Both the position numbers and the translations under genes were made by a program. The notes beneath the pieces were generated by a model that made no database searches, was not told the origin of the DNA, and worked only from the letters and a program-made list of their open reading frames with translations. A DNA stretch of 64,000 nucleotides from Actinacidiphila glaucinigra (GTDB lineage Bacteria; Actinomycetota; Actinomycetes; Streptomycetales; Streptomycetaceae): NCBI RefSeq assembly GCF_900188405.1, contig NZ_FZOF01000007.1:248001-312000 (forward strand). The letters are read 5' to 3'. This document shows, piece by piece, positions 1 through 8,166 of the stretch; the stretch's first letter is position 1, and each line of letters begins with the position of its first letter.

Positions 1-45
1 GTCCACGGCGTCCATCACGGTGTCGATGTTGCGCTTGTCGCTCAT
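1..45 (-). CDS. N-terminus of a hypothetical protein, cut by the window edge
   Basis: Only the first 15 codons are in the window, reading MSDKRNIDTVMDAVD. The ATG is at 45 and is preceded by a good ribosome binding site (AGAGGAG, about 5 bases away). It starts 9 bases after the stop of the ADP-ribose hydrolase-like gene on the same strand, so the two probably form one transcript. Too short to assign a family. Confidence 0.6.
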   Translation of the reverse strand, partial: MSDKRNIDTVMDAVD

Positions 46-54
46 GGGACTCCT

Positions 55-903
55 CTACCCGGGGAAGGCGGCGGCGAATGCGGCCCGGATGGGCGAGTCC
101 GCGCGCCGGTCGAGTACGGCGAAGACGACCCGGCCGAAGTGGTCCGCGAACCGCCCGCCCGGGCCGAGGTGCTCGCGGAAGGCGGCGGCGACGGCCGCCG
201 GGTCGTTGCGGAACACCCCGCAGCCCCAGGCGCCCAGCACCAGGGAGGGGTAGCCGTGCGCCGCGGCGACCTCGAGCACCCTGCCCGCCCGGGTCGACAG
301 CGCGGCGGGCACGCGGTCCGCGGCGTCGGGCTCCTGACGGAGGATCACCCCCGCGTTGGGGGCGGCTGAGGTGAGGAAGCCGGCCTCGAAGGGCTCGTCC
401 AGCAGGACGCCGTGCTCGTCGCGGAAGACCGGGACGCCGGGGGAGTGGATCACCCGGTCGCTGTAGAAGGGGCTGCGGTCCGCCCGGTGCCAGTCGTAGA
501 ACTCGCGCACCGTGAGCAGCGTCGTGTAGAGCGCCGAAGCGCGGCACAGCGCCTCCTCCTGAGCCTGCGCACCGTTGACGTAGCCGCCGCCGGGATTGCG
601 GGCCGAGGCGAAGTTCAGCACGGCGACCGGGACCCCCGGGGCCCGCCCCGCCAGGCGGCGCGCCGCCTGCAGGCTGTCCTCGCCGGTCACCTCGAAGGCC
701 GTGGGCCCGATGGGCTCCGTGCCGGGACCGGTGCCGGTGCGGGGACCGGGGTCGACGGGTTCCGGGCCGTACATCCGCGTCCCCCGCACGGCCCGTGCGA
801 CGGCCTCCCCGATGGCCACCTCCACGCCGCGCGCCGTCCGGTAGCGGCCGGTCGCGACGAGGCCTTCCGTCTCCTTGGCGAGGGCCCGCAGCCGCGCACT
901 CAT
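55..903 (-). CDS. TIGR02452-type poly(ADP-ribose) glycohydrolase-like macrodomain protein
   Basis: A 282-residue cytoplasmic protein. Residues 103-117 read NPGGGYVNGAQAQEE, which fits the GGG-X(6-8)-QEE signature of poly(ADP-ribose) glycohydrolases; the glutamates at about 116-117 would be catalytic. A later stretch, VLGAWGCGVFRNDP, matches the distal macrodomain loop of this family. The expected role is removal of ADP-ribose from modified proteins or nucleic acids. The target is unknown, and no ADP-ribosyltransferase lies next to it. It is probably cotranscribed with the truncated gene at the window edge. The family call is firm; the substrate is not. Confidence 0.85.
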   Translation of the reverse strand: MSARLRALAKETEGLVATGRYRTARGVEVAIGEAVARAVRGTRMYGPEPVDPGPRTGTGPGTEPIGPTAFEVTGEDSLQAARRLAGRAPGVPVAVLNFASARNPGGGYVNGAQAQEEALCRASALYTTLLTVREFYDWHRADRSPFYSDRVIHSPGVPVFRDEHGVLLDEPFEAGFLTSAAPNAGVILRQEPDAADRVPAALSTRAGRVLEVAAAHGYPSLVLGAWGCGVFRNDPAAVAAAFREHLGPGGRFADHFGRVVFAVLDRRADSPIRAAFAAAFPG

Positions 904-930
904 GTCCTGTCCCTTCCCACGGCTCCGAGG

Positions 931-2001
931 CTAGTTGGCCTCCCCGGGCCCGGCGAGCGGTTTTCCGGCGGCCAGCCAGCGGTCCTCGGCCTCGTAGTCG
1001 AACAGGTCGCCGAAGCGGTCGTACGTCGACGCCAGGACGGGGAAGGCCGCCCGCCAGTCCCGTCCGCCGAGCCGCTCCACCAGCCACGCCACGTTCTCCG
1101 GCAGGGACTCCGCGTATCCGGTCACGGCGCGGTAGCCCAGTTCCCGTTCCGCGGCCGACATGTCCAGCACGAAGGGGTGCGCCGTCGTCCACGGGGTGTC
1201 GCCGACGTTCTTCGCCGGGGGAGGGCCGTCCACGGCGTACGTCCGCGCCTCGTGGCCGAGCACCGCGGCGATCGCGTCCGCGATCTCCGCCACCGTCGGG
1301 GCGTACGGGTCGCCGGCGTTGAGCACCCGGGAGCCCGGGCGGCGGGCGGCCAGCCGCACCAGTTCGGCGAGGTTCGCGGCGTGCACCGGGTGGAAGCGGC
1401 TCTCCCCGCCGTACGCGAGCACCCGGAACGGCCGCCGGTCCACGGCCCGCTTGACGAAGTACAGCTCCCTCGGCCGCAGGCTGTGCGGGCCGTGGACCGC
1501 CCCGGCGCGCAGCAGCGTGACGGGCAACCGCCCCTCCGCCGCCAGCAGGTCGCGCTCCAGCGCCACCTTGCGCGCCGAGTAGCCGCCCTCGCCGGGGGCC
1601 AGCACCGGCTGCGTCTCCGCGACGGGCACCGGGAAGGCGGGCGCGCCGCCCGGCTCCCCGTCGGTGTCGAGGCTGCGGCCCCGGCCGTCCTCGTAGACGG
1701 AGCAGCTGGACACGACGACCGCGGAGCCGATCCGGTCCGCCAGCTCCGTCAGCTGCCGCGCGTGCTCCGGCCCGTAGGCGACGCAGTCCAGCAGCACGTC
1801 GCAGCCCTCGCCGAGCGCCGCCGCCAGCGCCGCGGTGTCCTCGCGGTCCACGGTCACCGGGCGGACCCCGTCGGGCCACTCCACCTCACCGCCGCCACCG
1901 CGGGAGGCGGCCCGCACCTCCCAGCCGTCCCCGGCGAGGGCGCGCACCGCCGCCCGGCCGATCTGTCCCGTCGCACCGATCACGAACGCAGTTCCCGTCA
2001 T
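931..2001 (-). CDS. NAD-dependent epimerase/reductase family protein
   Basis: A 356-residue Rossmann protein beginning TAFVIGATGQIGRAAVRAL, the GxxGxxG nucleotide-binding loop of extended short-chain dehydrogenases. YSARKVALE at about residue 150 supplies the YxxxK catalytic pair. Substrate unknown. There is no Shine-Dalgarno; instead TAGCGT (2009-2014 on the minus strand) lies exactly 7 bases before the ATG, which suggests a leaderless mRNA. The preceding gene plsC ends just upstream, beyond a perfect palindrome. Confidence 0.85.
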   Translation of the reverse strand: MTGTAFVIGATGQIGRAAVRALAGDGWEVRAASRGGGGEVEWPDGVRPVTVDREDTAALAAALGEGCDVLLDCVAYGPEHARQLTELADRIGSAVVVSSCSVYEDGRGRSLDTDGEPGGAPAFPVPVAETQPVLAPGEGGYSARKVALERDLLAAEGRLPVTLLRAGAVHGPHSLRPRELYFVKRAVDRRPFRVLAYGGESRFHPVHAANLAELVRLAARRPGSRVLNAGDPYAPTVAEIADAIAAVLGHEARTYAVDGPPPAKNVGDTPWTTAHPFVLDMSAAERELGYRAVTGYAESLPENVAWLVERLGGRDWRAAFPVLASTYDRFGDLFDYEAEDRWLAAGKPLAGPGEAN

Positions 2002-2046
2002 GACGGCGACGCTAGGCGGCCCGCGGGCGGCGGGACCAGGGTCGTT

Positions 2047-2072
2047 CGCCCTGCGCGGATCCGCGCAGGGCG
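2047..2072 (-). terminator. Perfect 26-bp palindrome between two genes
   Basis: The left half CGCCCTGCGCGGA is followed directly by its exact reverse complement. It sits 8 bases after the acyltransferase gene and about 45 bases before the next start on the same strand. A GC-rich stem without a T tract is the usual Streptomyces terminator form. It could also be an operator for the leaderless promoter just downstream. Confidence 0.55.
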
Positions 2073-2079
2073 CAACCGG

Positions 2080-2796
2080 TCAGGCGCCTCGGCGCAGCCG
2101 GGAGCCGATGCCGGACTGGCCCTGCTGCTCGGCCTTGACCTCGGCGGCGTACCGGTCGACGTACTCCTGGCCGGACAGGGCGAGGATGGCGTACATGATC
2201 TCGTCCGTGGCCGAGCGCACCACATAGCGCTCGTTGTCCATCCCCTCGAAGCGGGAGAACTCCATCGGCGCGCCGAAGCGGATCGTCACCGGCTTGATGC
2301 GCGGCAGCCGCCGCCCGGCGGGCTGGATCTCGTACGTGCCGATCATCGCGCACGGGACGACCGGGACCTTGGCGCGGATGGCCATGGCGGCCACGCCGAC
2401 CTTGCCCTTGTAGAGGCGTCCGTCGTGGGAGCGGGTGCCTTCGGGGTAGATACCGAGGAGCTCGCCCTTGCCGAGCACCTTCATCCCCTCGCGGATCGCC
2501 GACTCTCCCGCCTTGCCGCCGGAGCGGTCGACCGGGATCTGCCCGATGCTGTGGAAGAACGCCGCGGTCAGCCGCCCCTTGAGGCCGGTGCCGGTGAAGT
2601 ACTCGGCCTTCGCCAGGAAGGTGATCCGGCGCGGCAGGATCGCGGGCATCAGGAAGTGGTCGGAGAACGACAGGTGGTTGCCCGCGACGATCGCCGCGCC
2701 CTCCTCCGGGATGTTCTCCATGCCCTCGATCCTCGGGCGGAACAGCACCCGCAGCAACGGGCCGAGGACCACGTACTTGAGCACGTAGTAGAACAC
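2080..2796 (-). CDS. 1-acyl-sn-glycerol-3-phosphate acyltransferase family protein
   Basis: A 238-residue PlsC-type acyltransferase expected to add an acyl chain to lysophosphatidic acid or a related lipid at the inner membrane face. NHLSFSDHFLMP carries the NHxxxxD catalytic motif, and YPEGTRSHDGRLYKG is the glycerophosphate-binding EGTR motif. The N-terminal segment FYYVLKYVVLGPLLRVLF is a membrane-associating helix. The GTG at 2796 was chosen because GGAG precedes it at good spacing; an in-frame extension to 2850 has no such site. A TAGACT -10-like box at 2869-2874 on the minus strand could be its promoter. Confidence 0.85.
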   Translation of the reverse strand: MFYYVLKYVVLGPLLRVLFRPRIEGMENIPEEGAAIVAGNHLSFSDHFLMPAILPRRITFLAKAEYFTGTGLKGRLTAAFFHSIGQIPVDRSGGKAGESAIREGMKVLGKGELLGIYPEGTRSHDGRLYKGKVGVAAMAIRAKVPVVPCAMIGTYEIQPAGRRLPRIKPVTIRFGAPMEFSRFEGMDNERYVVRSATDEIMYAILALSGQEYVDRYAAEVKAEQQGQSGIGSRLRRGA

Positions 2797-2951
2797 GGAC
2801 TGACTCCCAACTGGCGCCGATCGGCTCCGGGCGGCGTTCTGCCAGGTCACAACGCGATTCGAGGATCGTCAGTCTAGGCGCGGCGGATGCCGCGCGTCAC
2901 CGGGCCCGCACGCGTCCGCCAGGTGAATGGTCCGGACCTGACCTGTCGTCA

Positions 2952-2979
2952 CGTCCGGTCCCGGGCCTGGGCCCGGACG
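2952..2979 (-). terminator. Stem-loop downstream of the MFS gene
   Basis: CGTCCGG (2952-2958) pairs with CCGGACG (2973-2979), with further G/C pairing inside. It lies about 55 bases after the transporter stop codon. It fits a GC-rich terminator without a T tract, but it is weaker than others in this window. Confidence 0.35.
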
Positions 2980-3034
2980 CGAGCGCCGCCGCGCCCGTCC
3001 CGGCCGCGGCGGCCGGCTCCCGCACACCGGCCGT

Positions 3035-4480
3035 TCAGTGTCCGGCCGTGCCCTCGCGGGCGTGGCGGGGCAGCAGGAAGGCGGCCGCCAGCGCCGCGAC
3101 GAACGCGGCCGCGGCCATGAGCGCCGTCCACTGGGTCGCGGGCACCGTCCCGCCGTCGGCGGCGTAGGAGAAGAACGCCGTGCCGAGCACCGCGACGCCG
3201 ACCGAACCGCCGAGCTGCTGCACGGCGTTGAGGACACCGGAGGCCGAGCCGGTCTCGCGCTCCTCGACGTCGGCGAGGGCGATGTCGAAGAACGGCGCCA
3301 TGACCAGGCCCATCGCGAAGCCGTTCAGCAGGAGGGCGGGCAGCAGCTGCCAGGTGGTGGCACCGTGGCCCGCCAGGTGCACGGTGAGCGCCAGCGCGGC
3401 GACCGCCACCGCCGACAGCGCGAAGCCGGCCTGGATGGTGCGCCGGCCGTACTTGGGGCCGAGGACGGCACCGGAGAGGACCGCGCCCACGACCGTGCCG
3501 GCGGACCAGGGGATCATCGACGCCCCGGCGTGCAGGGCGCTGTAGCCGAGCCCCACCTGCAGATGCAGGGTGAGCACCAGCATCAGGCCGCTGACCGCGG
3601 CGAAGAAGGCGACGCCCACCACGAGCGCGGCGGAGAAGCCGCGGTGGCGGAAGAGCCCGGGTTCGACGAGCGGGGAACCGCCCCGCGCCACCAGCCGCCG
3701 CTGGTACCAGGCGAAGACACCGAGCACCGGGACCGCGCCCGCCATCGACAGGTACGTCCACAGCGGCCAGCCGAGGTCGCGGCCCTGGACCAGCGGGTAG
3801 ACGAGCATGAGCACCCCGAGGCTGACCAGTGCCGACCCCGGCAGGTCCAGCCGCGGCGCGTGCGGCGAGCGGCCCTCGGGCAGGATGCGCAGCGCGACGG
3901 CGAAGGCGACGACGCCGATCGGGACGTTGATCAGGAACACCGAGCGCCAGCCGGAGCCGAAGAGGTCCGCGTCGGTGAGGAAACCGCCGAGCACCGGCCC
4001 GGCGACCGCGGCGAGACCCATGACCGGCCCGAACGCGCCGAAGGCCGCCCCCTGCTCCTTCGGCGGGAACATCTGGCGCAGGATGCCGAGGCCCTGCGGC
4101 ACCATCATCGCGGCGAACAGCCCCTGCGCGGCCCGCCCCCCGATCAGCGTCCCGGCGGAGCCCGCGGCCGCGCACAGCGCGGAGCACACCGTGAACCCGC
4201 CGAGCCCGACGAGGAACATCCTGCGGCGGCCGACGATGTCGCCGAGCCGCGCCCCGGTGATCATCAGTACGGAGAAGGCCAGCGTGTAGGCGGCGGTGAT
4301 CCACTGGATCTGTGTGGAGCTGCCGCCGAAGTCCGCGCGGATCGAGGGCGAGGCGACGCCGACGATCGTGGCGTCGAGCAGGTCCATGATCTCGACGGCG
4401 AGGATCACGGCCAGCCCGAGCTTGCGCAGGGGATGGCCGGTGGCCGGGGGAGCGGGCGGGGAGAGCGCCTGGGTGCTCAT
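3035..4480 (-). CDS. MFS drug exporter, DHA2/EmrB-QacA type (14 helices)
   Basis: A 481-residue membrane protein with many hydrophobic helices. LDATIVGVASPSIRADFG matches the D1 motif of 14-helix drug:proton antiporters, and GARLGDIVGRRRMFLVG is the cytoplasmic loop 2-3 motif A. The expected role is proton-driven efflux of a toxic compound. ATG at 4480 is used because GGAGG lies 5 bases before it; ATG at 4492 has no good site. It is transcribed away from a TetR gene, with three palindromes in between, the classic layout of a repressor-controlled pump. Confidence 0.9.
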   Translation of the reverse strand: MSTQALSPPAPPATGHPLRKLGLAVILAVEIMDLLDATIVGVASPSIRADFGGSSTQIQWITAAYTLAFSVLMITGARLGDIVGRRRMFLVGLGGFTVCSALCAAAGSAGTLIGGRAAQGLFAAMMVPQGLGILRQMFPPKEQGAAFGAFGPVMGLAAVAGPVLGGFLTDADLFGSGWRSVFLINVPIGVVAFAVALRILPEGRSPHAPRLDLPGSALVSLGVLMLVYPLVQGRDLGWPLWTYLSMAGAVPVLGVFAWYQRRLVARGGSPLVEPGLFRHRGFSAALVVGVAFFAAVSGLMLVLTLHLQVGLGYSALHAGASMIPWSAGTVVGAVLSGAVLGPKYGRRTIQAGFALSAVAVAALALTVHLAGHGATTWQLLPALLLNGFAMGLVMAPFFDIALADVEERETGSASGVLNAVQQLGGSVGVAVLGTAFFSYAADGGTVPATQWTALMAAAAFVAALAAAFLLPRHAREGTAGH

Positions 4481-4515
4481 GGGGTCCTCCATCGGGGTGG
4501 GTGGCGTCCTGTTGG

Positions 4516-4569
4516 ACGAACGCCGTTCGTGTTAAACGAACAGTGTTCTAAACAACGAACGACGTTCGT
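4516..4569. promoter_or_regulatory. Three tandem TetR-type operators
   Basis: Two perfect 15-bp palindromes, ACGAAC-GCC-GTTCGT (4516-4530) and ACGAAC-GAC-GTTCGT (4555-4569), flank an imperfect copy, ACGAAC-AGT-GTTCTA (4536-4550). The centres are about 20 bp apart, so the sites lie on one face of the helix. They occupy the divergent promoter of the exporter and the TetR gene, which suggests the regulator at 4614 binds all three. Confidence 0.8.
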
Positions 4570-4613
4570 GTCAAGTACGCTGTCCGTGTCCCGCTCCCGG
4601 AGGTACGCAGCAC

Positions 4614-5318
4614 GTGACATCGGTCCCCGTCCCGCCCTGGCGCGCCGAGCGCAAGAAGGCCCCCCGTCGCAGCCTCAGCCGCGAGGCGATCGTCACGGCG
4701 GCCCTCCACGTCGTCGACGCCGAGGGCCTGGACGCGCTGAGCATGCGCCGGGTCGCCCAGGAGCTGGACACCGGCGCCGCCTCGCTCTACGCGCACGTCG
4801 CCAACAAGGAGGAGCTGCTCGAGCTGCTCCTCGACCGCATCCAGGCCGACGTGACCCGCCCCGAGCCGGACCCCGAGCGGTGGCAGGAGCAGATCAAGGA
4901 GCTGGCCCGGCAGGGCCGCGGCGCCCTCGTCGCCCATCGCGACCTGGCGCGCGCCGCCATCGGGCAGGGCATCCCCTTCGGCCCCAACGCCCTCCTCAAC
5001 GCCGAGGCGATGCTCGCGATCCTCAAGGCCGGCGGCCTCTCCGACCAGGTCTGCGCCTACGGCGTGGACGCCCTCGCGCTCTTCATCACGGCCACCGCGG
5101 TCGAGGAGAGCCTGCGCAGCCAGGGTTTCGGCGAGAGCGGCGTCACCCTCGACGAGCAGATCGTGCGCATCCGCGAGTACTTCGGCTCGCTGCCCCCCGA
5201 GGGCTTCCCCCACATCACGGGCATGGTCGACGCTCTCATGCGCGACGAGGGCGACGAGCGCTTCGAGTTCGGCCTCGACCTCCTCGTCTCCGGCCTCGCC
5301 CGCCACGCTCCCGCCTGA
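4614..5318 (+). CDS. TetR family repressor of the adjacent exporter
   Basis: A 234-residue regulator. Residues about 18-65 form the helix-turn-helix (SREAIVTAALHVVDAEG ... MRRVAQELDTGAASLYAHV), and the C-terminal ligand domain resembles the tetracycline-repressor class (TetR_C). GTG at 4614 is preceded by CGGAGG at 4598-4603. It is divergent from the MFS pump, with three palindromes between them, so it probably represses both genes until the pump substrate binds. The ligand cannot be read from the sequence. Confidence 0.88.
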   Translation: MTSVPVPPWRAERKKAPRRSLSREAIVTAALHVVDAEGLDALSMRRVAQELDTGAASLYAHVANKEELLELLLDRIQADVTRPEPDPERWQEQIKELARQGRGALVAHRDLARAAIGQGIPFGPNALLNAEAMLAILKAGGLSDQVCAYGVDALALFITATAVEESLRSQGFGESGVTLDEQIVRIREYFGSLPPEGFPHITGMVDALMRDEGDERFEFGLDLLVSGLARHAPA

Positions 5319-5373
5319 CACCGGGGGCTCCGTCCGCTCCGTCAGGTGTTCGGCACCCCGGTCCGGCCGGTGT

Positions 5374-5401
5374 CATGTACTCGGTGGGGGCTGAGTACAT
5401 G
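5374..5401. promoter_or_regulatory. 9-bp inverted repeat before a small membrane gene
   Basis: CATGTACTC (5374-5382) and GAGTACATG (5393-5401) are exact inverted repeats around a 10-base GC-rich spacer. They lie 40 bases before the start of the membrane protein gene. Half-site spacing suits a dimeric repressor; the binding protein is unknown. Confidence 0.45.
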
Positions 5402-5441
5402 CGCTCTGGTGGGCGAAGCGGCGGGAGGGGACGCTCGGGTC

Positions 5442-5846
5442 ATGCCTCGAGAAACCGCGAATCCCCTGTCCCGGCTGCTGCCGGTCCTCCTGCAGGCCGT
5501 CGTCGCGTCGGCCGCCTGGGCTGCGTGGCTGGGCTGGGACCAGCAACGTGATGTGCGGCCCGACGGGTCGGAGACGGGCCCGTATGAGGCGTGGCAGGTC
5601 GTGGGGCTGGTGCTGACCCTGCTGCCGCTCGTGTGCTGGGCCGCGTCACGGGGCCGCGTCCCGGCCGCCGTGCTCGGCACCACGGCCGGCCTGACCGCCG
5701 CCGCCTTCTACGACTGGTCGGACGACTCGAGCGGCCTCTTCCTGGTCGGCGTCGGGATGGTCGCGGCCGGGAGCCTCGTGGTGACCGCCGTCGTCGCCGC
5801 GGTGACCGCCTCCGTGGTACGGCACGGGCGACGTACCGGAGCCTGA
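5442..5846 (+). CDS. Small integral membrane protein, function unknown
   Basis: 134 residues with four likely membrane segments (LLPVLLQAVVASAAWAAWLG, VVGLVLTLLPLVCWAA, AAVLGTTAGLTAAAFY, FLVGVGMVAAGSLVVTAVVA). ATG at 5442 is preceded by GGGAGGGG. I recognise no family. An inverted repeat lies just upstream. The hemerythrin gene follows 113 bases later and may have its own promoter. Confidence 0.65.
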   Translation: MPRETANPLSRLLPVLLQAVVASAAWAAWLGWDQQRDVRPDGSETGPYEAWQVVGLVLTLLPLVCWAASRGRVPAAVLGTTAGLTAAAFYDWSDDSSGLFLVGVGMVAAGSLVVTAVVAAVTASVVRHGRRTGA

Positions 5847-5959
5847 CGTCCCTCGAGAGACCCCGCCCATGCCCATGCCCCCAGAATTCACTGGAACGAC
5901 CTTGTAGGGAAAGTGGCGCCGTTCTACTCTCCTGCCAAGGCAGCCACGGGGAGGGTGAC

Positions 5960-6658
5960 ATGGGGACGGGTTCCACGGGTTCCGCGCCGGCGGACACGCG
6001 GATGATGGGGATCGTGCACGGCGCACTCCGCCGCGACCTGGAGCGCACGCGGACGGTGCTGACCTCCGAGCCGCATCCGCAGCCGCGACAGGGGAGCGCG
6101 GTCGGCCGCCACGTCGTGTGGCTGATGGAGTTCCTCCACACGCACCACACCGGTGAGGACGAGGGCCTGTGGCCGCTGGTGCGCGAACGCGACCCGGCCA
6201 CCGGGCCGCTGCTGGATTCCCTGGACAGCGACCACCGCAGGATCACCCCGGCGGCCGTGACCGTGACGGACGCCGCCCGGCGGTACGCGGAGACGGCCTC
6301 CGACGAGGCGCGCATCAGGCTCCTCGCGGCGCTCGAGTCGCTGACGGCCGTTCTCGTGCCGCACCTGGAGCGCGAGGTCGCGGAGGCCATGCCCGTGGTG
6401 TCGGCGACCCTCACCCAGGCCGAATGGCACGCCTGGGACCAGGAGTACAACGTCAGGTCCAAGTCGTTGACGCAGCTCGGCATGGAGGGGCACTGGATGC
6501 TCGACGGCATCGACCCGGAGGGGCACCGGATCGTGGTCCGGCTGGTGCCCCCGGTCCCGCGCTTCGTCCTGCTGTACGGCTTCGCCCGCGCCTACCGGCG
6601 CCGCCGCGCGGAATGGTGGCCCGCGCGGGATCGCGCGCGGAACGGAACGGCGCGCTGA
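5960..6658 (+). CDS. Hemerythrin HHE-domain protein
   Basis: 232 residues. Histidines spaced as in an HHE four-helix bundle can be seen: VHGALRRDL near residue 20, FLHTHHTGEDEGLWP near 58-70, DSDHRRI near 90, and VPHLEREVAEAMP near 134. These would hold a di-iron centre used to sense or carry oxygen or nitric oxide. ATG at 5960 follows GGGAGG. Its stop overlaps the start of the next TetR gene (TGATG), so the two are translationally coupled, and the regulator may control this gene. Confidence 0.85.
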   Translation: MGTGSTGSAPADTRMMGIVHGALRRDLERTRTVLTSEPHPQPRQGSAVGRHVVWLMEFLHTHHTGEDEGLWPLVRERDPATGPLLDSLDSDHRRITPAAVTVTDAARRYAETASDEARIRLLAALESLTAVLVPHLEREVAEAMPVVSATLTQAEWHAWDQEYNVRSKSLTQLGMEGHWMLDGIDPEGHRIVVRLVPPVPRFVLLYGFARAYRRRRAEWWPARDRARNGTAR

Positions 6659-7290
6659 TGGCGACGGAGGAACCGCCCCGGGCACGGCGCCCGTACCGCT
6701 CACCGCGACGCGAGCAACAGGCAGGGGAGACACGGGCCGTGGTGCTGGCCGCGGCCGTCCGGCTGTTCGGCGAGCACGGCTGGGCGGCGACCGGGATGCG
6801 TGACGTCGCCCGCGAGGCCGGGGTGTCGGTCGAGACGGTGTACGCGGGCTTCCGGTCCAAGGGCGAACTGCTGATGGCCGCGCTGGACGTCGCGGTGGTC
6901 GGCGACGCGCGGCCCGAAACGCTCGCCGAACGCACGGAGTTCGCCGGACTCGGGTCCGGCACCCGGCAGGAGCGGATCGCCGCCGCCGCACGCCTGGTCA
7001 CCGTGATCCACCGGCGCACCGCCGGGGTGCACCTCGCGCTGCGCGAGGCGGCCGCCTCCAACGCGGACCTCGCGGAGAGGCTCCGGGACAACCAGCGGCG
7101 CCGCCGCGTCAGCGTCGGCCAGGGCATGACCCACGTCACGGGGCGTGCGGTCACCCAGGAAGAACTGGACGGGGTGTGGGCCGTCCTGGGCGTCGAGGTC
7201 TACCACCTGCTGACCGGGCTCTCCGGCTGGACGCCGCAGCAGTACGAACACTGGGCGGCCGGTGTCATCGACCGGCTGCTCGACGCATGA
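6658..7290 (+). CDS. TetR family transcriptional regulator
   Basis: 210 residues. The N-terminal helix-turn-helix lies at about 27-72 (AVVLAAAVRLFGEHGWAATG, MRDVAREAGVSVETVYAGF). The ATG shares its A with the TGA of the hemerythrin gene. The ligand domain gives no clue to the inducer. An SRPBCC gene follows 34 bases later with its own ribosome binding site, so hemerythrin-TetR-SRPBCC may be one operon. Confidence 0.85.
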   Translation: MATEEPPRARRPYRSPRREQQAGETRAVVLAAAVRLFGEHGWAATGMRDVAREAGVSVETVYAGFRSKGELLMAALDVAVVGDARPETLAERTEFAGLGSGTRQERIAAAARLVTVIHRRTAGVHLALREAAASNADLAERLRDNQRRRRVSVGQGMTHVTGRAVTQEELDGVWAVLGVEVYHLLTGLSGWTPQQYEHWAAGVIDRLLDA

Positions 7291-7324
7291 CACCTGAGTA
7301 CAGGGGATCGAGGGGGAGGAAGCG

Positions 7325-7861
7325 ATGAGGGACAACGGCAACCGCGAGGGGAACGGCGACGGGACGGGGCGGGGCGTCGCCCGGACGTGCCGCACCGAGG
7401 TGGTCGTCGACGCGCCGGCCGAGGCCGTGTGGCGCGTCGTCGCGGACGTGACACGGACCAGCGAGTGGAGCCACGAGTGCCACCGCGTCGGCTGGCTGCG
7501 CGGGACGGTGTCGGCGGCGCCGGGCGCCCGCTTCCGCGGGTACAACCGATCGGGCCGGCTGCGCTGGAGCCGGGTCTGCGAGATCGTGGAGTTCGAGCCG
7601 CCGCACCGGATCACCTGGCGCACCGTGGCCACCCCGCTGTTCCCCGACAGCACCGACTGGACGATCGCACTGGAGCGGTCCGGTTCGCGGACCCGGGTGG
7701 TGCAGACCTACCGGATGCGGAACACACCCGCCTGGTTCCGGTGGCTCGTGGGCAGACTGGTCCCGGCCCACCTCGACCGCGGCGGTGACCTCACCGACGA
7801 CCTGCGCCGCCTCGGGGTGATCGCCGCCCGCGAGGCGCACGCCGCCCCGACGCGGCCCTGA
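7325..7861 (+). CDS. SRPBCC (polyketide cyclase/START-like) family protein
   Basis: 178 residues. CRTEVVVDAPAEAVWRVVADVTRTSEWS is split here by position only: it opens a helix-grip domain of about 140 residues (29-165) that binds hydrophobic ligands. ATG at 7325 follows a strong GGGGGAGGAAG site. The family covers lipid carriers, cyclases and stress proteins, so no specific reaction is assigned. Confidence 0.78.
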   Translation: MRDNGNREGNGDGTGRGVARTCRTEVVVDAPAEAVWRVVADVTRTSEWSHECHRVGWLRGTVSAAPGARFRGYNRSGRLRWSRVCEIVEFEPPHRITWRTVATPLFPDSTDWTIALERSGSRTRVVQTYRMRNTPAWFRWLVGRLVPAHLDRGGDLTDDLRRLGVIAAREAHAAPTRP

Positions 7862-7933
7862 CGGCGGGGCGCCGGGTCACCACGTCGACGAGCGCGTCGG
7901 CCCCACCGAGCGGGGACGCCGTACGCGCAGCCC

Positions 7934-8095
7934 TCAGCGCGGGCTGCGGATCGCGAACACCCCGATCGTGGCGAGCATGAGGACGACCCAGGCGAACCAC
8001 ACCCAGCCGTTGGGGCCGAGTGCGACCGTGTACGCGGTCACGGCGACCAGAGACACCACCGTGCACGTGATCATCGCCTTGGCAGGTGTGTGCAT
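7934..8095 (-). CDS. Small two-helix membrane protein
   Basis: 53 residues, with hydrophobic helices at about 8-26 (MITCTVVSLVAVTAYTVAL) and 30-50 (GWVWFAWVVLMLATIGVFAI). ATG at 8095 is preceded by GGGGAGGAGG. It resembles the many short conserved membrane peptides of Streptomyces. Function unknown. Confidence 0.65.
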   Translation of the reverse strand: MHTPAKAMITCTVVSLVAVTAYTVALGPNGWVWFAWVVLMLATIGVFAIRSPR

Positions 8096-8166
8096 TCCTG
8101 GCCTCCTCCCCGGGGGCCGCGGGGCGGCGGCCCGGACTCCATGGTCCCGCCGCCGCCCGCCGTGCG

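Noticed and set aside
412-2877. Very long plus-strand open frame
   Set aside because: It is the mirror of the hydrolase, reductase and acyltransferase genes. Its composition is His/Arg/Gly-rich with no family motif; long antisense frames are expected in GC-rich DNA.
3038-5551. 837-codon plus-strand frame over the exporter and TetR genes
   Set aside because: Antisense to the exporter and out of frame with TetR; low complexity and no motifs.
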